Origin: Echinarachnius parma
Taxonomy: Eukaryota; Echinodermata; Echinoidea; Clypeasteroida; Echinarachniidae
Assembly: GCA_037951105.1 (NCBI GenBank)
Contig: JBAMJV010007701.1
Location: 1-64,000 of the forward strand
DNA: 64,000 nt
Reading direction: 5' to 3'
Part shown: positions 11,954-21,904 of the stretch, one piece after another
Numbering within the stretch: the stretch's first letter is position 1
How the letters are laid out: each line of letters begins with the position of its first letter
Notes under the pieces: model-generated
What the model was told of the DNA's origin: nothing
Seen by the model: only the letters and a program-made list of their open reading frames with translations
Database searches by the model: none
Program-made: the position numbers and the translations under genes

Positions 11954-12180
11954 CAGGGTGGCCCAGAAATAACGGAACGGGGTATTTGCCATTGTGATAA
12001 TATGTTCACTGGATAGATAATCTTTTTAAAAGAAATTCGTTATTCCGAACACCCAAACAAAAACATTACTGTTGATGATATTAAAGTTCTTTTTAAAAGA
12101 TTATCTATCCAGTGAACCTAGTCTGTATGTTTCTTTATAATGGAAAGTACCCTGTTCCGTTATTTCTGGGCCACCCTGTA
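11954..12180. mobile_element. Mariner-type MITE J, copy 1
   Basis: CAGGGTGGCCCAGAAATAAC at the left mirrors ...GGGCCACCCTG at 12178. A second inner inverted pair (GTTCACTGGATAGATAATC) makes a double hairpin of about 225 bp. TA follows the right end, but no TA precedes the left end, so the duplication is not intact. The same end sequence occurs at 13379, 16812 and, diverged, at 35098 and 44703. Confidence 0.85.
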
Positions 12181-12361
12181 TAAGCAAATAATATGCGTAT
12201 GACGTAATACTCCACGTTGGCACTGTTTAACAATAGTAACTAGGTCCGGTAAGCTCCGGCATACTTATCTTGCCGAACCTAGTTACTATTGTTAATTTTG
12301 CCAACGGGGAGTCTATACGTCATACGAATATTATTTGCATACATCACAGAAGCGGTCTATT
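12181..12361. mobile_element. Family F hairpin, left end missing (copy 1)
   Basis: Matches the right three-quarters of the hairpin at 6795-6993, including GTTACTATTGTTAA and the terminal GAAGCGGTCTATT. The left TIR is replaced by the abutting mariner-type MITE, which implies that the MITE or a deletion removed it. Confidence 0.8.
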
Positions 12362-12460
12362 GGATGTAGTCAACCCGTGCTGTTCACTACTGTTCGCTGC
12401 CTTTGAACCATTTTCGTTTTTAGTTAACGCGCGTTCACAATGACGTCGTTCCCTTCTACA

Positions 12461-13181
12461 CACAATCATGACAAACACTCACACACACCTTACACTTTCA
12501 AACATACACATGCGCAAACACACGACCCGACTGAATTATTAAAACTCCAACACAGACACACACACACATACACGCATTCAATCACACAAAACACACACAC
12601 ACTTACACACACGTATATTCACACGCACAAACATCCACTCCCGCACGCACGCACGCACTTGCACTCAAACAAACAACAATGCACACAAACACCCCACACA
12701 TGCGCTCACACAAACACAAACCCTTACACACGCGTATACACACAAACACAACATTAATAAAACTCCCACACATACGCATACAGATACACAACACACACCC
12801 ACACAAACACAAACACATGAATGCACACTCACAAATGCACACAAACAACCACACACGCACATCCACAAACACACAAACACACGCACACACACTCATCCAC
12901 GCGAGCACTCAAACAAACACAAACACACGCACACACTCAAACAAAAACCCATACCCGTATACACATACGCATATACACACACGCACGCAGGCACTCGCAT
13001 TCCAACAAACAAACACATATACACTCACAAACACACACACACACACAAATGCGCACACACGTACACAAAGCCACAAACGCACACATTCAAACACACACGC
13101 ATACACCAGTTACATAATCCACCACACATACACATACACACGTATAAAACACACACACACACACACACACATATACATGTC
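12461..13181. repeat. CA-rich imperfect microsatellite block, copy 1
   Basis: About 720 bp composed almost only of CACA, CACG, CAAA and CATA words. It yields long spurious frames (Thr-His-rich on plus, Cys-Val-rich on minus) that should not be taken as genes. Confidence 0.95.
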
Positions 13182-13378
13182 GATACTTCTCTGATGACCT
13201 AATTCTGAAGACGGTGCACTGGATTTTCCGACGAACCTGAAATCGGGCAAAAATAAACAAAAGCCCGATTTATACAGTCCCGGATACAGTCTACCTTACT
13301 GGATCGTAACAAAAAAGATATTAGGGAGTTTTCGCTAATGTGGACGAGAACGAGTTTCCCGTCCTAGAACGACCGTTT

Positions 13379-13603
13379 CAGGGTGGCCCAGAAATAACGG
13401 AACGGGGTATTTGCCATTGTGATAATATGTTCACTGGATAGATAATCTTTTTAAAAGAAATTCGTTATTCCGAACACCCAAACAAAAACATTACTGTTGA
13501 TGATATCAAAGTTCTTTTTAAAAGATTATCTATCCAGTGAACCTAGTCTGTATGTTTCTTTATAATGGAAAGTACCCTGTTCCGTTATTTCTGGGCCACC
13601 CTG
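13379..13603. mobile_element. Mariner-type MITE J, copy 2
   Basis: Copy of 11954-12180 inside the tandem duplication, with one base change (GATATCAAAG). It arose by the duplication, not by a separate insertion. Confidence 0.85.
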
Positions 13604-13605
13604 TA

Positions 13606-13786
13606 TAAGCAAATAATATGCGTATGACGTAATACTCCACGTTGGCACTGTTTAACAATAGTAACTAGGTCCGGTAAGCTCCGGCATACTTATCTTGCCG
13701 AACCTAGTTACTATTGTTAATTTTGCCAACGGGGAGTCTATACGTCATACGAATATTATTTGCATACATCACAGAAGCGGTCTATT
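13606..13786. mobile_element. Family F hairpin, left end missing (copy 2)
   Basis: Duplicate of 12181-12361 with the same truncation. Confidence 0.8.
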
Positions 13787-13885
13787 GGATGTAGTCAACC
13801 CGTGCTGTTCACTACTGTTCGCTGCCTTTGAACCATTTTCGTTTTTAGTTAACGCGCGTTCACAATGACGTCGTTCCCTTCTACA

Positions 13886-14604
13886 CACAATCATGACAAA
13901 CACTCACACACACCTTACACTTTCAAACATACACATGCGCAAACACACGACCCGACTGAATTATTAAAACTCCAACACAGACACACACACACATACACGC
14001 ATTCAATCACACAAAACACACACACACTTACACACACGTATATTCACACGCACAAACATCCACTCCCGCACGCACGCACGCACTCGCACTCAAACAAACA
14101 ACAATGCACACAAACACCCCACACATGCGCTCACACAAACACAAACCCTTACACACGCGTATACACACAAACACAACATTAATAAAACTCCCACACATAC
14201 GCATACAGATACACAACACACACCCACACAAACACAAACACATGAATGCACACTCACAAATGCACACAAACAACCACACACGCACATCCACAAACACACA
14301 AACACACGCACACACACTCATCCACGCGAGCACTCAAACAAACACAAACACACGCACACACTCAAACAAAAACCCATACCCGTATACACATACGCATATA
14401 CACACACGCACGCAGGCACTCGCATTCCAACAAACAAACACATATACACTCACAAACACACACACACACACAAATGCGCACACACGTACACAAAGCCACA
14501 AACGCACACATTCAAACACACACGCATACACCAGTTACATAATCCACCACACATACACATACACACGTATAAAACACACACACACACACACACATATACA
14601 TGTC
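13886..14604. repeat. CA-rich imperfect microsatellite block, copy 2
   Basis: Duplicate of 12461-13181, two bases shorter in its final CA run. Confidence 0.95.
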
Positions 14605-14756
14605 GATACTTCTCTGATGACCTAATTCTGAAGACGGTGCACTGGATTTTCCGACGAACCTGAAATCGTGCATGAACTAGTGCTCAGAATGGCCAGACGA
14701 CGAGAGAGAACGTAAATGACGTAATTTATCGCCTAAATGACGTCATTTCTTCAAGT

Positions 14757-14996
14757 AGGGGCCACAAATATGGGTGTTCACTGCAGTTTGGGGTACAATT
14801 GTATTACTTGGCATACAAACTCCTTGGATCAAAAGAAGAAAATTTATCCAAAGAGACACTCTGTATCAATTATGGAAATTAGGCCTAATTTGCATAGATA
14901 CAGAGTGTCTCTTTTGACGAATTTTCTTCTTTTGATCCAAGGAGTATGTATGCCAAGTAAAACAATCGTACCCCAAAATGCAGTCATGGACCCCTT
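14757..14996. mobile_element. Hairpin MITE family K
   Basis: Long inverted arms. TTTGGGGTAC...TACTTGGCATAC on the left mirrors GTATGCCAAGTA...GTACCCCAAAA on the right, with CTCCTTGGATCAAAAGAAG also perfectly mirrored. The outer ends start with GGGG and finish with CCCC. About 240 bp, non-coding, single copy in the window. Confidence 0.75.
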
Positions 14997-15690
14997 AACC
15001 ACCCCACTACTCGTCGTCCTCAGGTTTGCGAAAACTCCGTATTACTACCGGACGATGACGTCGCTGGGTTTGAACACGTAATTCCTATTGTTCCATGTTG
15101 TTATCATGAACTCTTGTAAGCCCCGTCGCAACTTTATTTTTCAAAAGGGACCGCACGCGCGATCGCGGTATGGTTTAATCAAAGGTTCTCAGTGTGCAGG
15201 GCCTAGGCTAGGGATGGCTGAACTGCCTGTCAATATCGATTAGTCGAACAATAACGAGAGCATGTCCACGCCAGAGCGTAAAGTAAAAGTGCTCGCTATT
15301 GTGTCATGTGCGCGGTGTGTACTTGAATCCTAGTTTATTATTACAAACCCACTTAAATTTTAATTAAATCTGTACATATCTCTTCAAAGCATGGATTATA
15401 TTCAACAATTTTTGGAGGGAAGGACTGGTGCAAGTCATACATTTACTGATATCCAAGTTTTCAAGAAAATAGGATAATGGTTGCTACGACATTATATTCA
15501 TGCAATCGGTTTACGTATGGCCTGCTTATGACGCTAATTTCACTTTCGAAACGGATGTAAAACTTCTCGAGCGATTTTCTCTGCATTTTATTTCCAGACC
15601 GTTCAATATTGGCCTAATAAAAACGTCAATAACTCCGCGTTGCAGAATCATTATGAGACAAACATTATATCATATTATTTATCGTGCTTT
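14997..15690. other. No supported feature
   Basis: Unique sequence between two transposons; no exon signals or repeat ends recognised. Confidence 0.5.
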
Positions 15691-16502
15691 AAGGGCCGGT
15701 CATACTTACGGTAGGGGACGTAGTGATCCGTATGGTAATTTAATGTGGGTCAGACGTGGTGTAAGTACGTTAAACTAGATTAAACTAAGTTGAACAACGT
15801 GGAACTACGTTGAATTACGTTAAGGTACGGTGGTTGGCCACGGAAGGGTACGGATAAGTACGTTTAAGTACATTAAACTACGCTAGACTACGTTAATGTG
15901 GGTACAGCTTGCTCACGGACAGGTACGGAGTGGTACGTCTGACTACGCTTTAGTACAAGAGACTGTGGTAGCCACTACGATGGACTACGCTAAAGAACGT
16001 CAAACTACGGTAAATAGCAACCCCGCACGGAGTATAACAGCCAGCCGGTGGTGTGATACGGCCATTGTGCGCTTGTTTTTCAAACATAGCAGTTTTGTGA
16101 AATGTTTCTATATTTTTGCTCAAACATGTCTGGATCAAGACTGTCGATGCTGGTTTTGTACACGGTAAAGTACGTTAGAGTACACTAGAGTACATTTAAG
16201 TACGTAGCGAAGTACGTTAGACTACGCTAGACTTCGTTAGACTACGTTAGACTACGTTAAACTTCGGTTTAGTACGTTATTACTACGGATGCCTTTAACG
16301 TACCGCTCTTTTGAATATGTTCAAAAATTAAATCGAAGATCACGGCTCTCCCGAGTTAATACCAAGTTAGCATCACGGACAACTACGGTACGATACGGAT
16401 GCTAGTACGTTCAACTACCTTCAACTTCGTTCAACTACGACCAACAACGTTAGCCACCACTACGTTCAACTACGTCCACTACCGCAAGTATGACCGGCCC
16501 TT
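15691..16502. mobile_element. TIR element L filled with ACGTT-type short repeats
   Basis: AAGGGCCGGTCATACTTACGG at 15691 mirrors CCGCAAGTATGACCGGCCCTT ending at 16502. Flanks TTTAA and TTCAA may be a diverged target duplication. From about 15755 to 15905 and again from 16165 to 16490 the interior is a run of degenerate words such as GTACGTTAAACTACGT and GTTAGACTACG, spaced roughly every 10-12 bp. No coding region. The words may be transposase-binding sites or simply a minisatellite. Confidence 0.75.
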
Positions 16503-16689
16503 CAAGCATCATAAGCCCGGTTTTGGGTTGTTGATCAAACAATAGCACGACCGGTCACGTGGAACGCATGCGCCGTGTGTTCTCTTGCGACGGCAGGTTC
16601 CCATCGCAAGTCCCGTCGCAAGGTTTTGGACATCAACAAATCGGTTCAAAACAATATAAGAGAGAGAGAGCATGCGGTGATTGCGGTTA

Positions 16690-16800
16690 TTGCGGAGGCT
16701 GCAGCTCACCCTATTGTCCTATTGAAATTGTATCCATGGCAACCATTCATGGTTTGGTAGACAACACTTAATCCTGAATACTTCAGGCAAGTCTCATCGC
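16690..16800 (+). repeat. Dispersed repeat fragment containing TATCCATGGCAAC
   Basis: CTATTGAAATTGTATCCATGG and the following GTTTGGTAGACAA recur in the same orientation at about 28390-28460, linking this stretch to the family that forms the large inverted repeat. Confidence 0.7.
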
Positions 16801-16811
16801 ATGCTGTAATA

Positions 16812-17361
16812 CAGGGTGGCCCAGAAATAACGGAACGGGGCACTTCCCAAAATAAAGTAACAAAACGAACATGTCCATCGGATAGGGTGTCCTTTCCAAT
16901 GAACAACGATACCAAGAAAAGTAATTTTGGACGTGTAGTTTTTGTTTTAGGGCGCTTTGAGTGAGACCATGTCAGGCTCCTATTTTTGTCAATTTTTACC
17001 AAGTCAGTGTCTGATAAATGAGACTTACTGCCCGTCATACTAGTGACCAATTAAGCCCATTCTCTCGGCACCGCTCGGCACACAGCTGAATGCACACTAA
17101 CAATGGCGCGCGGAATATTCGCGTGTTCAATGGTATGTAGGGCAATAAGTCTCATTTATCGGGCACTGACTTGGTAAAAATTGACAAAAATAGGAACCTG
17201 ACATGGTCTCACTCAAAGCGCCCTAAAACAAAAACTACACGTCCAAAATTACTTTTCTTGGTATCGTTGTTCATTGGAAAGGACACCCTATCCGATGGAC
17301 ATGTTCATTTTGTTACTTTACTTTGGGAAGTGCCCCGTTCCGTTATTTCTGGGCCACCCTG
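16812..17361. mobile_element. Mariner-type fold-back element M
   Basis: Bounded by TA on both sides and by CAGGGTGGCCCAGAAATAAC inverted ends. Each arm extends more than 200 bp: CATGTCCATCGGATAGGGTG, ACCATGTCAGGCTCC and AAATTTTTACCAAGTCAGTG-type words all reappear inverted in the right half. Only a central piece near 17040-17140 is unpaired. The TA duplication and ends point to the Tc1/mariner (IS630) group. Non-coding. Confidence 0.9.
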
Positions 17362-17544
17362 TAGAGTACAGATGCCATGACGTCACAAAAACCTTTTTTT
17401 TTAGAATTTTCAAATTTGAACTTCATTTTAAGAAAGAGCATACAAAATAATGTCTAAATACCGAAAATCAACTGAATATGTTAAGTAATGGCTGAGATAT
17501 GCCCATCCGAATGAATTTTACTTCAATGGGCAATCAGTGTTATA

Positions 17545-18907
17545 GTGTGCTGTGTGTCAATTCCGTACTTAAGTACAAAATTTAAGCAATTTACTTAGTA
17601 TTTGGCTTAAGTAAATTACTTAGCCAAAATTGAGATTCAATTCATCGGCTAAGTATTTTACTAAGTAAAGTATGATTTTGTCTTAGTAAATTACCTAAGT
17701 ACTTTACTTAAGCAAGGTTGCTATTCAAATCCCTCATTGTGACTTAGTAATTTGCTTAAACTTAGGAAAATCATTAGGACACTTAAGCATAGCTTAACGC
17801 TGGAATTAGTGGGAAACGGGTATTTAATATGGTAGTGAAACGACATTAAATGCTCCGAAATAGAAATGCAACCACCTTCCCCTGAAAGTTATAATTTAAG
17901 ATGATATAAGCGCATTATCAAAGCAAACTGTGCGCAGTGCGCTTCAATTCAGGCGCATTAAGAGTCGTTGCGCTCATGAAATCACAGATTTATACGCGCC
18001 AAAAGGCTGTGTACAGTGCACTATTTAAGAACAAAAATAGTGAATGGCAATCATACAGGGAAAAGAAAAAAATCAAGCTGTTACCGAATATTATCTGCTT
18101 GATTTGTTCCTCTTTTGTTTACTTGTATGGATGTTGTGGATATAATGTGATCTACTATTGTAGTAATCCATGCCATTTTGGTGGACATATTCTTCAAACA
18201 TTGCAAGTGATATATTTATGGGACATTAAATAATGGTCACAGCCGGCGGGTAAGTTATTTGTAATACTTCTTTATCATACAAGTATATTCCATGTTTGAA
18301 CATAGTTTGCTGGTTCGTTATTGGACTGGAGGCATCATTATGGATCATATTATGTAAAAAATCAATAACTGTCTCCACTTTCGGAGCTTCAAACGATCAA
18401 ACTTTCACAAGAGCATAGCCTAGATCAATTAGGCCTGCAGATTATGGATCCGACAATCGACATGGCATACCTCATATAAACTCAAGAAAACCATAAGCAA
18501 GCAGTGATTTTATTCCTCGACTTTGATGTTTTTCTGCTCATGTTGAAGCTTTGACTGCTCCGCTCGTAATAACGTAACGTTTCAATCAAGATTGCTGTTA
18601 TGATCATGCAATTCTGTTTTAACACATGAATTCCCATTGACAAGCGTCGCACAAAATTGGTTTGCGATTTTGTTTTAACACGTGAATTCCCATAGACAAG
18701 CATTGCACAAAATCGTTCGCGGATACCATCAGCACTAATTTACAAACCATTGTGACGTCACAAGTATTTTACTTAGATGTTGTCTTATGTAAGTAAAAGT
18801 CTAAAATGCGATTTCAATACGAGATAAGTAAAGTTCTTAGCTTAGCAATTTACTTAGTAAATTTCTTACTTATTCTAAGTACGGAATTGAATACCGGCCC
18901 AGAGCAC
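17545..18907. mobile_element. TIR element N with ACTTAG/CTAAGT subterminal repeats
   Basis: Inserted in the left arm with TATA on both sides (17541-17544 and 18908-18911); the homologous right-arm site near 28190 is empty. Ends share GTGYKCTG and TCAATTCCGTACTTA in inverted form. Both ends carry dense copies of ACTTAGTAAATTACTTA-like words for about 150-250 bp, a layout typical of hAT- or P-like subterminal binding arrays. The middle (about 17770-18740) has short frames with no recognised transposase. Confidence 0.8.
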
Positions 18908-19256
18908 TATATAGTCCATGAGCCAAGTCCAAAAAGAGCCTTATTTTAGGATCTGGCTACACCCCCGGACGGGCACGGAAAATTTGGTATCAGAGGAAAG
19001 GTCATGAACCCAGCTTCCGAGAAATGCTAACCCCCCAACAAAATATTTGCTCGTAACCATGGCAACGCCCATTATGTGACACATGCCTTTTTTCACATGA
19101 AATACAACTGAAATTTAGAAAATTTAGTTACTTACCAATTAGTTAATCTTTAAAAATATAAATGTATGTTTCCAATGATTTAAACACTATTAATGAAATG
19201 ACAAAATCATTCCGGACAGTCTGACATAATTTGTAAGTAAATATTAATCAAATTGT

Positions 19257-20045
19257 GTTGCCTAGCAACATAATTTTCCCTAGCAACCAATTTTACCTTG
19301 CATATATGCTTGCCGTTTTCTTTATTCAAGGTGATTTTCTTTCCAGAATTGAATATAAAATTCTCTGAGCCATTAATTTCACTTTGATGGACTTCATTTT
19401 GATTCTAAAGTGATAATTTTCAAGAAAAATAAGCATTTCAACAATTTTCTCTGATACAGGTGTTTGTTAGTATATGCCAAACCAAACCACCATTTTCCTG
19501 AAAAATCTATTTTGCTGTACATTTGTGTACAATCGATTAAGACAATAATTATAACTTGTAAACTTAAGGTTTACCAATATATATGTTTACTTTTTGAAAA
19601 TATAAATAGACAAGACGTAACATTAGTAAGCTTGATTGTGCAAAGCTAATTGAATATATTTGATTATCCATGGAGGCAAATGTGTTGCCTAGCAACGACT
19701 CTTACATAGCAACCACATATATGACATATTTCGAGCATTGTTACCCTTCCTTAGAAATGTTCTGCTTTATAGGCCTGTATTACTTTGAGTACTCGGTTAA
19801 CATTGGTTAAACACATTTGCAATACTTAAGTTTATCCATGGATACCGGCACGTTGCCTAGCAACACTATTCTACCTAACAACCACACATCTAACATACAT
19901 TTCAAGGGTTATTTTACCATTCCTGGGCACATTTTTTGCTGTATAGGCCTATATATTAGTCAAAGTAGATTCTTGATTAAACTTGATGGTGCAATATATG
20001 AAGACTACTTAGTTATCCATGGAGATCAGTACGTTGCCTGGCAAC
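19257..20045. repeat. ~175 bp satellite with X-box-like palindromes, left arm
   Basis: GTTGCCTAGCAAC occurs at 19257, 19684 and 19852, and GTTGCCTGGCAAC at 20033. Each is followed about 10-20 bp later by a half-site such as TAGCAACCACACATCTGAC and preceded by ATCCATGGA. Unit spacing is 167-182 bp for the last three. The 13-mer fits the RFX X-box consensus GTNRCC-N-RGYAAC exactly. Whether any RFX protein binds is unknown. Confidence 0.8.
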
Positions 20046-20155
20046 CACATTTTATCTAGCAACCACACATCTGACTTATATTCCAGTTTATTTCATCGTC
20101 TTTCTTTGGATTTTTTGCGTTATATATCATGATTACTTTACATATAGCGTGTATA

Positions 20156-20211
20156 CATGTATGTGTGTGTGTGTGTGTATGTGTGTGTGTGTGTGTGTGC
20201 GTGTGTGTGTA

Positions 20212-20283
<72 letters not shown>

Positions 20284-20290
20284 AGTGTCT
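20156..20290. repeat. GT microsatellite
   Basis: About 135 bp of nearly pure GT on the plus strand with a few interruptions (TATG, GCGT). Confidence 0.98.
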
Positions 20291-20454
20291 GTGTGTATCG
20301 GTCTGTACAAAATTGACACTAAGCTTGGCAATGTATTGATTTGAATCCAATTATTTTGTTATTATTATAATAAATGATACCATAATCAGATTAGATACTG
20401 CTCACGAGGAGTTGATTAAATAGAGCCAAATCTACACCATGTTACACATACTAA

Positions 20455-20900
20455 TTGTCACTATCTTCGTCGGCTTCATCTGAATCTGCATCAGTATCTC
20501 ATACCGTATCTGGCAGTCACAACAACCGCATGCATCTGTGCAGCGGAGTCCATTGGCACGGCACTCACATCACCGTGTATGACAGTTTGTGCGACATTTG
20601 TAGGCAACCAATCCCAGAATGTCATTTGGAGCCGGAGCCTCTTTAGTCCAGTCAACCACTAGTCTGCCGTCAATGAGTTTCCATCCCTCTCCCTCAGGGC
20701 CAGTTATCTCTGGGGCTGCAGTCAGAGCTACCTTCCAGACAGCAGCCTGGTAATTCGCCCTCTCAATTGTTAGCGATATCCTGTTATTTTTTTTTAGAGG
20801 ACTGGTGTATAAAACGTGCATCCCCGAGTTCTTGCGGAACAAGCCATTGAAGCCCTTGGCGGATTGTAGCAGCAAAGTGTGTTTGTCAAGAAGCACAGGA
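20455..20900 (-). pseudogene. Fragment of a transposon-borne protein with CXC-type Cys-rich tail
   Basis: The minus strand encodes RANYQAAVWKVALTAAPEI, then PEGEGWKLIDGRLVVDW, then a cysteine-rich end with VAYKCRTNC, an in-frame TGA, and CECRANGLRCTDACGC. This combination (ANYQAA.W...PE..GW....G.L..DW, then C-rich CxC...NGL.CT..C) is familiar from uncharacterised multi-copy proteins of cnidarians, echinoderms and molluscs that resemble the CXC/tesmin motif at their C terminus. Function unknown. The stop codon and the abrupt fusion to RTE sequence at about 20900 mark it as a relic. Confidence 0.6.
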
Positions 20901-21890
20901 CGTCCATCTATGTAGATGTCAGCAGGAACGGCATCTGATCATGGAGATTTGTCGTTTTAGAGCTAATTAGTAGCCTTCTTGACCTCAACATTGTCGGGTG
21001 AAATATTCATGATCAGTGGGATTTAATCGGGGGCATCTGGTCGATTGAGGATGGCTTCAAAGTGTTTAGTCCATCTCTTCAGTATATCCGGCTTCTCAGA
21101 AAAGGGAGATAAGGGAGTTGACCGATCAGAACTTAGAAGGCGAGACCTCCCTGACGACTGAGGTCCATATAGGGTGTCGATATCCCCGTAGAACCGCTTT
21201 GAGTCAGTATAGCCCTGGATTTCATACTCGCTTTGAATGTAGCCACGAGTCCGGTTTGACCTGTATTTACGAGCACTGACTAGTGTAGGCCCCCTTTTTA
21301 GAAGCATATTACTGATGGATAATTTTGATGAGCACGATGTTTACGTCTATGATTTTCGGTGGATTTGTTCATCATGCCCATCTAACCAGTCATTGCATCT
21401 TGCGGGTAGACGTTGATAGACATTGCGGGTGAACAGTCATTCACAATTTGTTTCAGTGTTGTCAACAACGTGTAAAATGTCTGCCAGCCGATCACCTAGA
21501 TCTAAGATGAGTTTTCCAGCCACATCAGGATTCTTCAGTGTATACATTGTTATGCTCCTTTCCCAAAGAGGCTTTGGTCTAATTTGGAGCTTTATCTTAT
21601 ATATATGATGCGCCTGGGTGTCTGTCCAACAGTCTGCACCACACATATAATTGGTTACTCTGACATCCTGCACATCTCATTTTACTGACAATGCCGTCGA
21701 TGAGGTTTCAATGTGTAGGTGAGCGAGGATGCATATAATTGTTTTGTTGCGAGTGATGGGTGAAAGATGGCATTTGTTATCTCTAAGGCATGTGCTTCGC
21801 AGGTCTGTAAAAGAAGTAATCGATTGTTGTTGCGGGTGCCCACTCCATTCTTCCAGTGACACCTTCCCATAGGCATAGTGATGAATCATG
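20900..21890 (-). pseudogene. RTE-type LINE: endonuclease C-terminus to pre-RT (3' half of split element)
   Basis: Minus-strand pieces in several frames read, in order: endonuclease segments like GVGTRNNNRLLLLQTCEAH, CGADCWTD (the metal/DNA-binding end of the APE-like nuclease), a linker LKNPDVAGKLILDLGDRL, EIQGYTDSKRFYGDIDTLYG followed by LKRWTKHFEAILNRPDAPD, and a decayed start of the RT domain (DAVPADIY). These are hallmarks of the RTE-type elements often labelled 'craniofacial development protein 2-like'. The missing N-terminal half of the nuclease lies at 23690-24290, beyond the inserted LINE. RT motifs proper are absent because the copy breaks into other transposon sequence at about 20900. 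Confidence 0.75.
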
Positions 21891-21904
21891 ACTTCTTTAT
21901 CTTT

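Larger units (their letters stand above)
11822..13246. repeat. 1.42 kb tandem duplication, copy 1
   Basis: Identical, except for about three positions, to 13247-14668: a T/C difference in GATATTAAAG, a T/C difference near 12660, and two bases in a CA run near 13165. It contains a mariner-type MITE, a truncated family F hairpin and a 720 bp CA-rich block. The offset is 1425 bp at the start and 1423 bp after the indel. The junction shows GCAAAAATAAAC at both starts. Confidence 0.95.
13247..14668. repeat. 1.42 kb tandem duplication, copy 2
   Basis: Second copy of 11822-13246 in direct orientation. It ends where GAAATCG is followed by TGCATGAAC instead of GGCAAAAATAAAC. The near identity means either a very recent duplication or an assembly duplication of two haplotypes. 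Confidence 0.95.
17375..20130. repeat. Large inverted repeat, left arm
   Basis: After removing the insertion at 17545-18907, this arm is collinear in reverse complement with 25180-28360. Shared blocks include the ATGACGTCA stretch (17378 and 28346), the CTCATGGACT and TTACGAGCAA blocks (18915-19060 and 27240-27395, repeated at 28030-28185), the TATATGCAAGG block (19305 and 27000), and the satellite described separately. Identity is moderate, so the repeat is old. The centre holds nested LINEs. Confidence 0.8.

Noticed and set aside
12440-14625. Long open frames rich in Thr-His (plus) and Cys-Val (minus)
   Set aside because: They are translations of CA/GT low-complexity sequence in all frames; no splice signals, starts or conservation beyond the recent duplication.
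16559-17380. Frames of 66-114 residues on both strands
   Set aside because: They lie in the arms of the mariner-type fold-back element; the mirrored frames reflect the inverted repeat, not a gene.
18250-18256. GGTAAGTTATT as a splice donor of a gene in 17.9-18.2 kb
   Set aside because: The preceding frame lies in the interior of a non-autonomous transposon and has no acceptor or recognisable domain.
20056-20350. Histidine/threonine-rich and cysteine/valine-rich frames
   Set aside because: Produced entirely by the GT microsatellite at 20156-20290.
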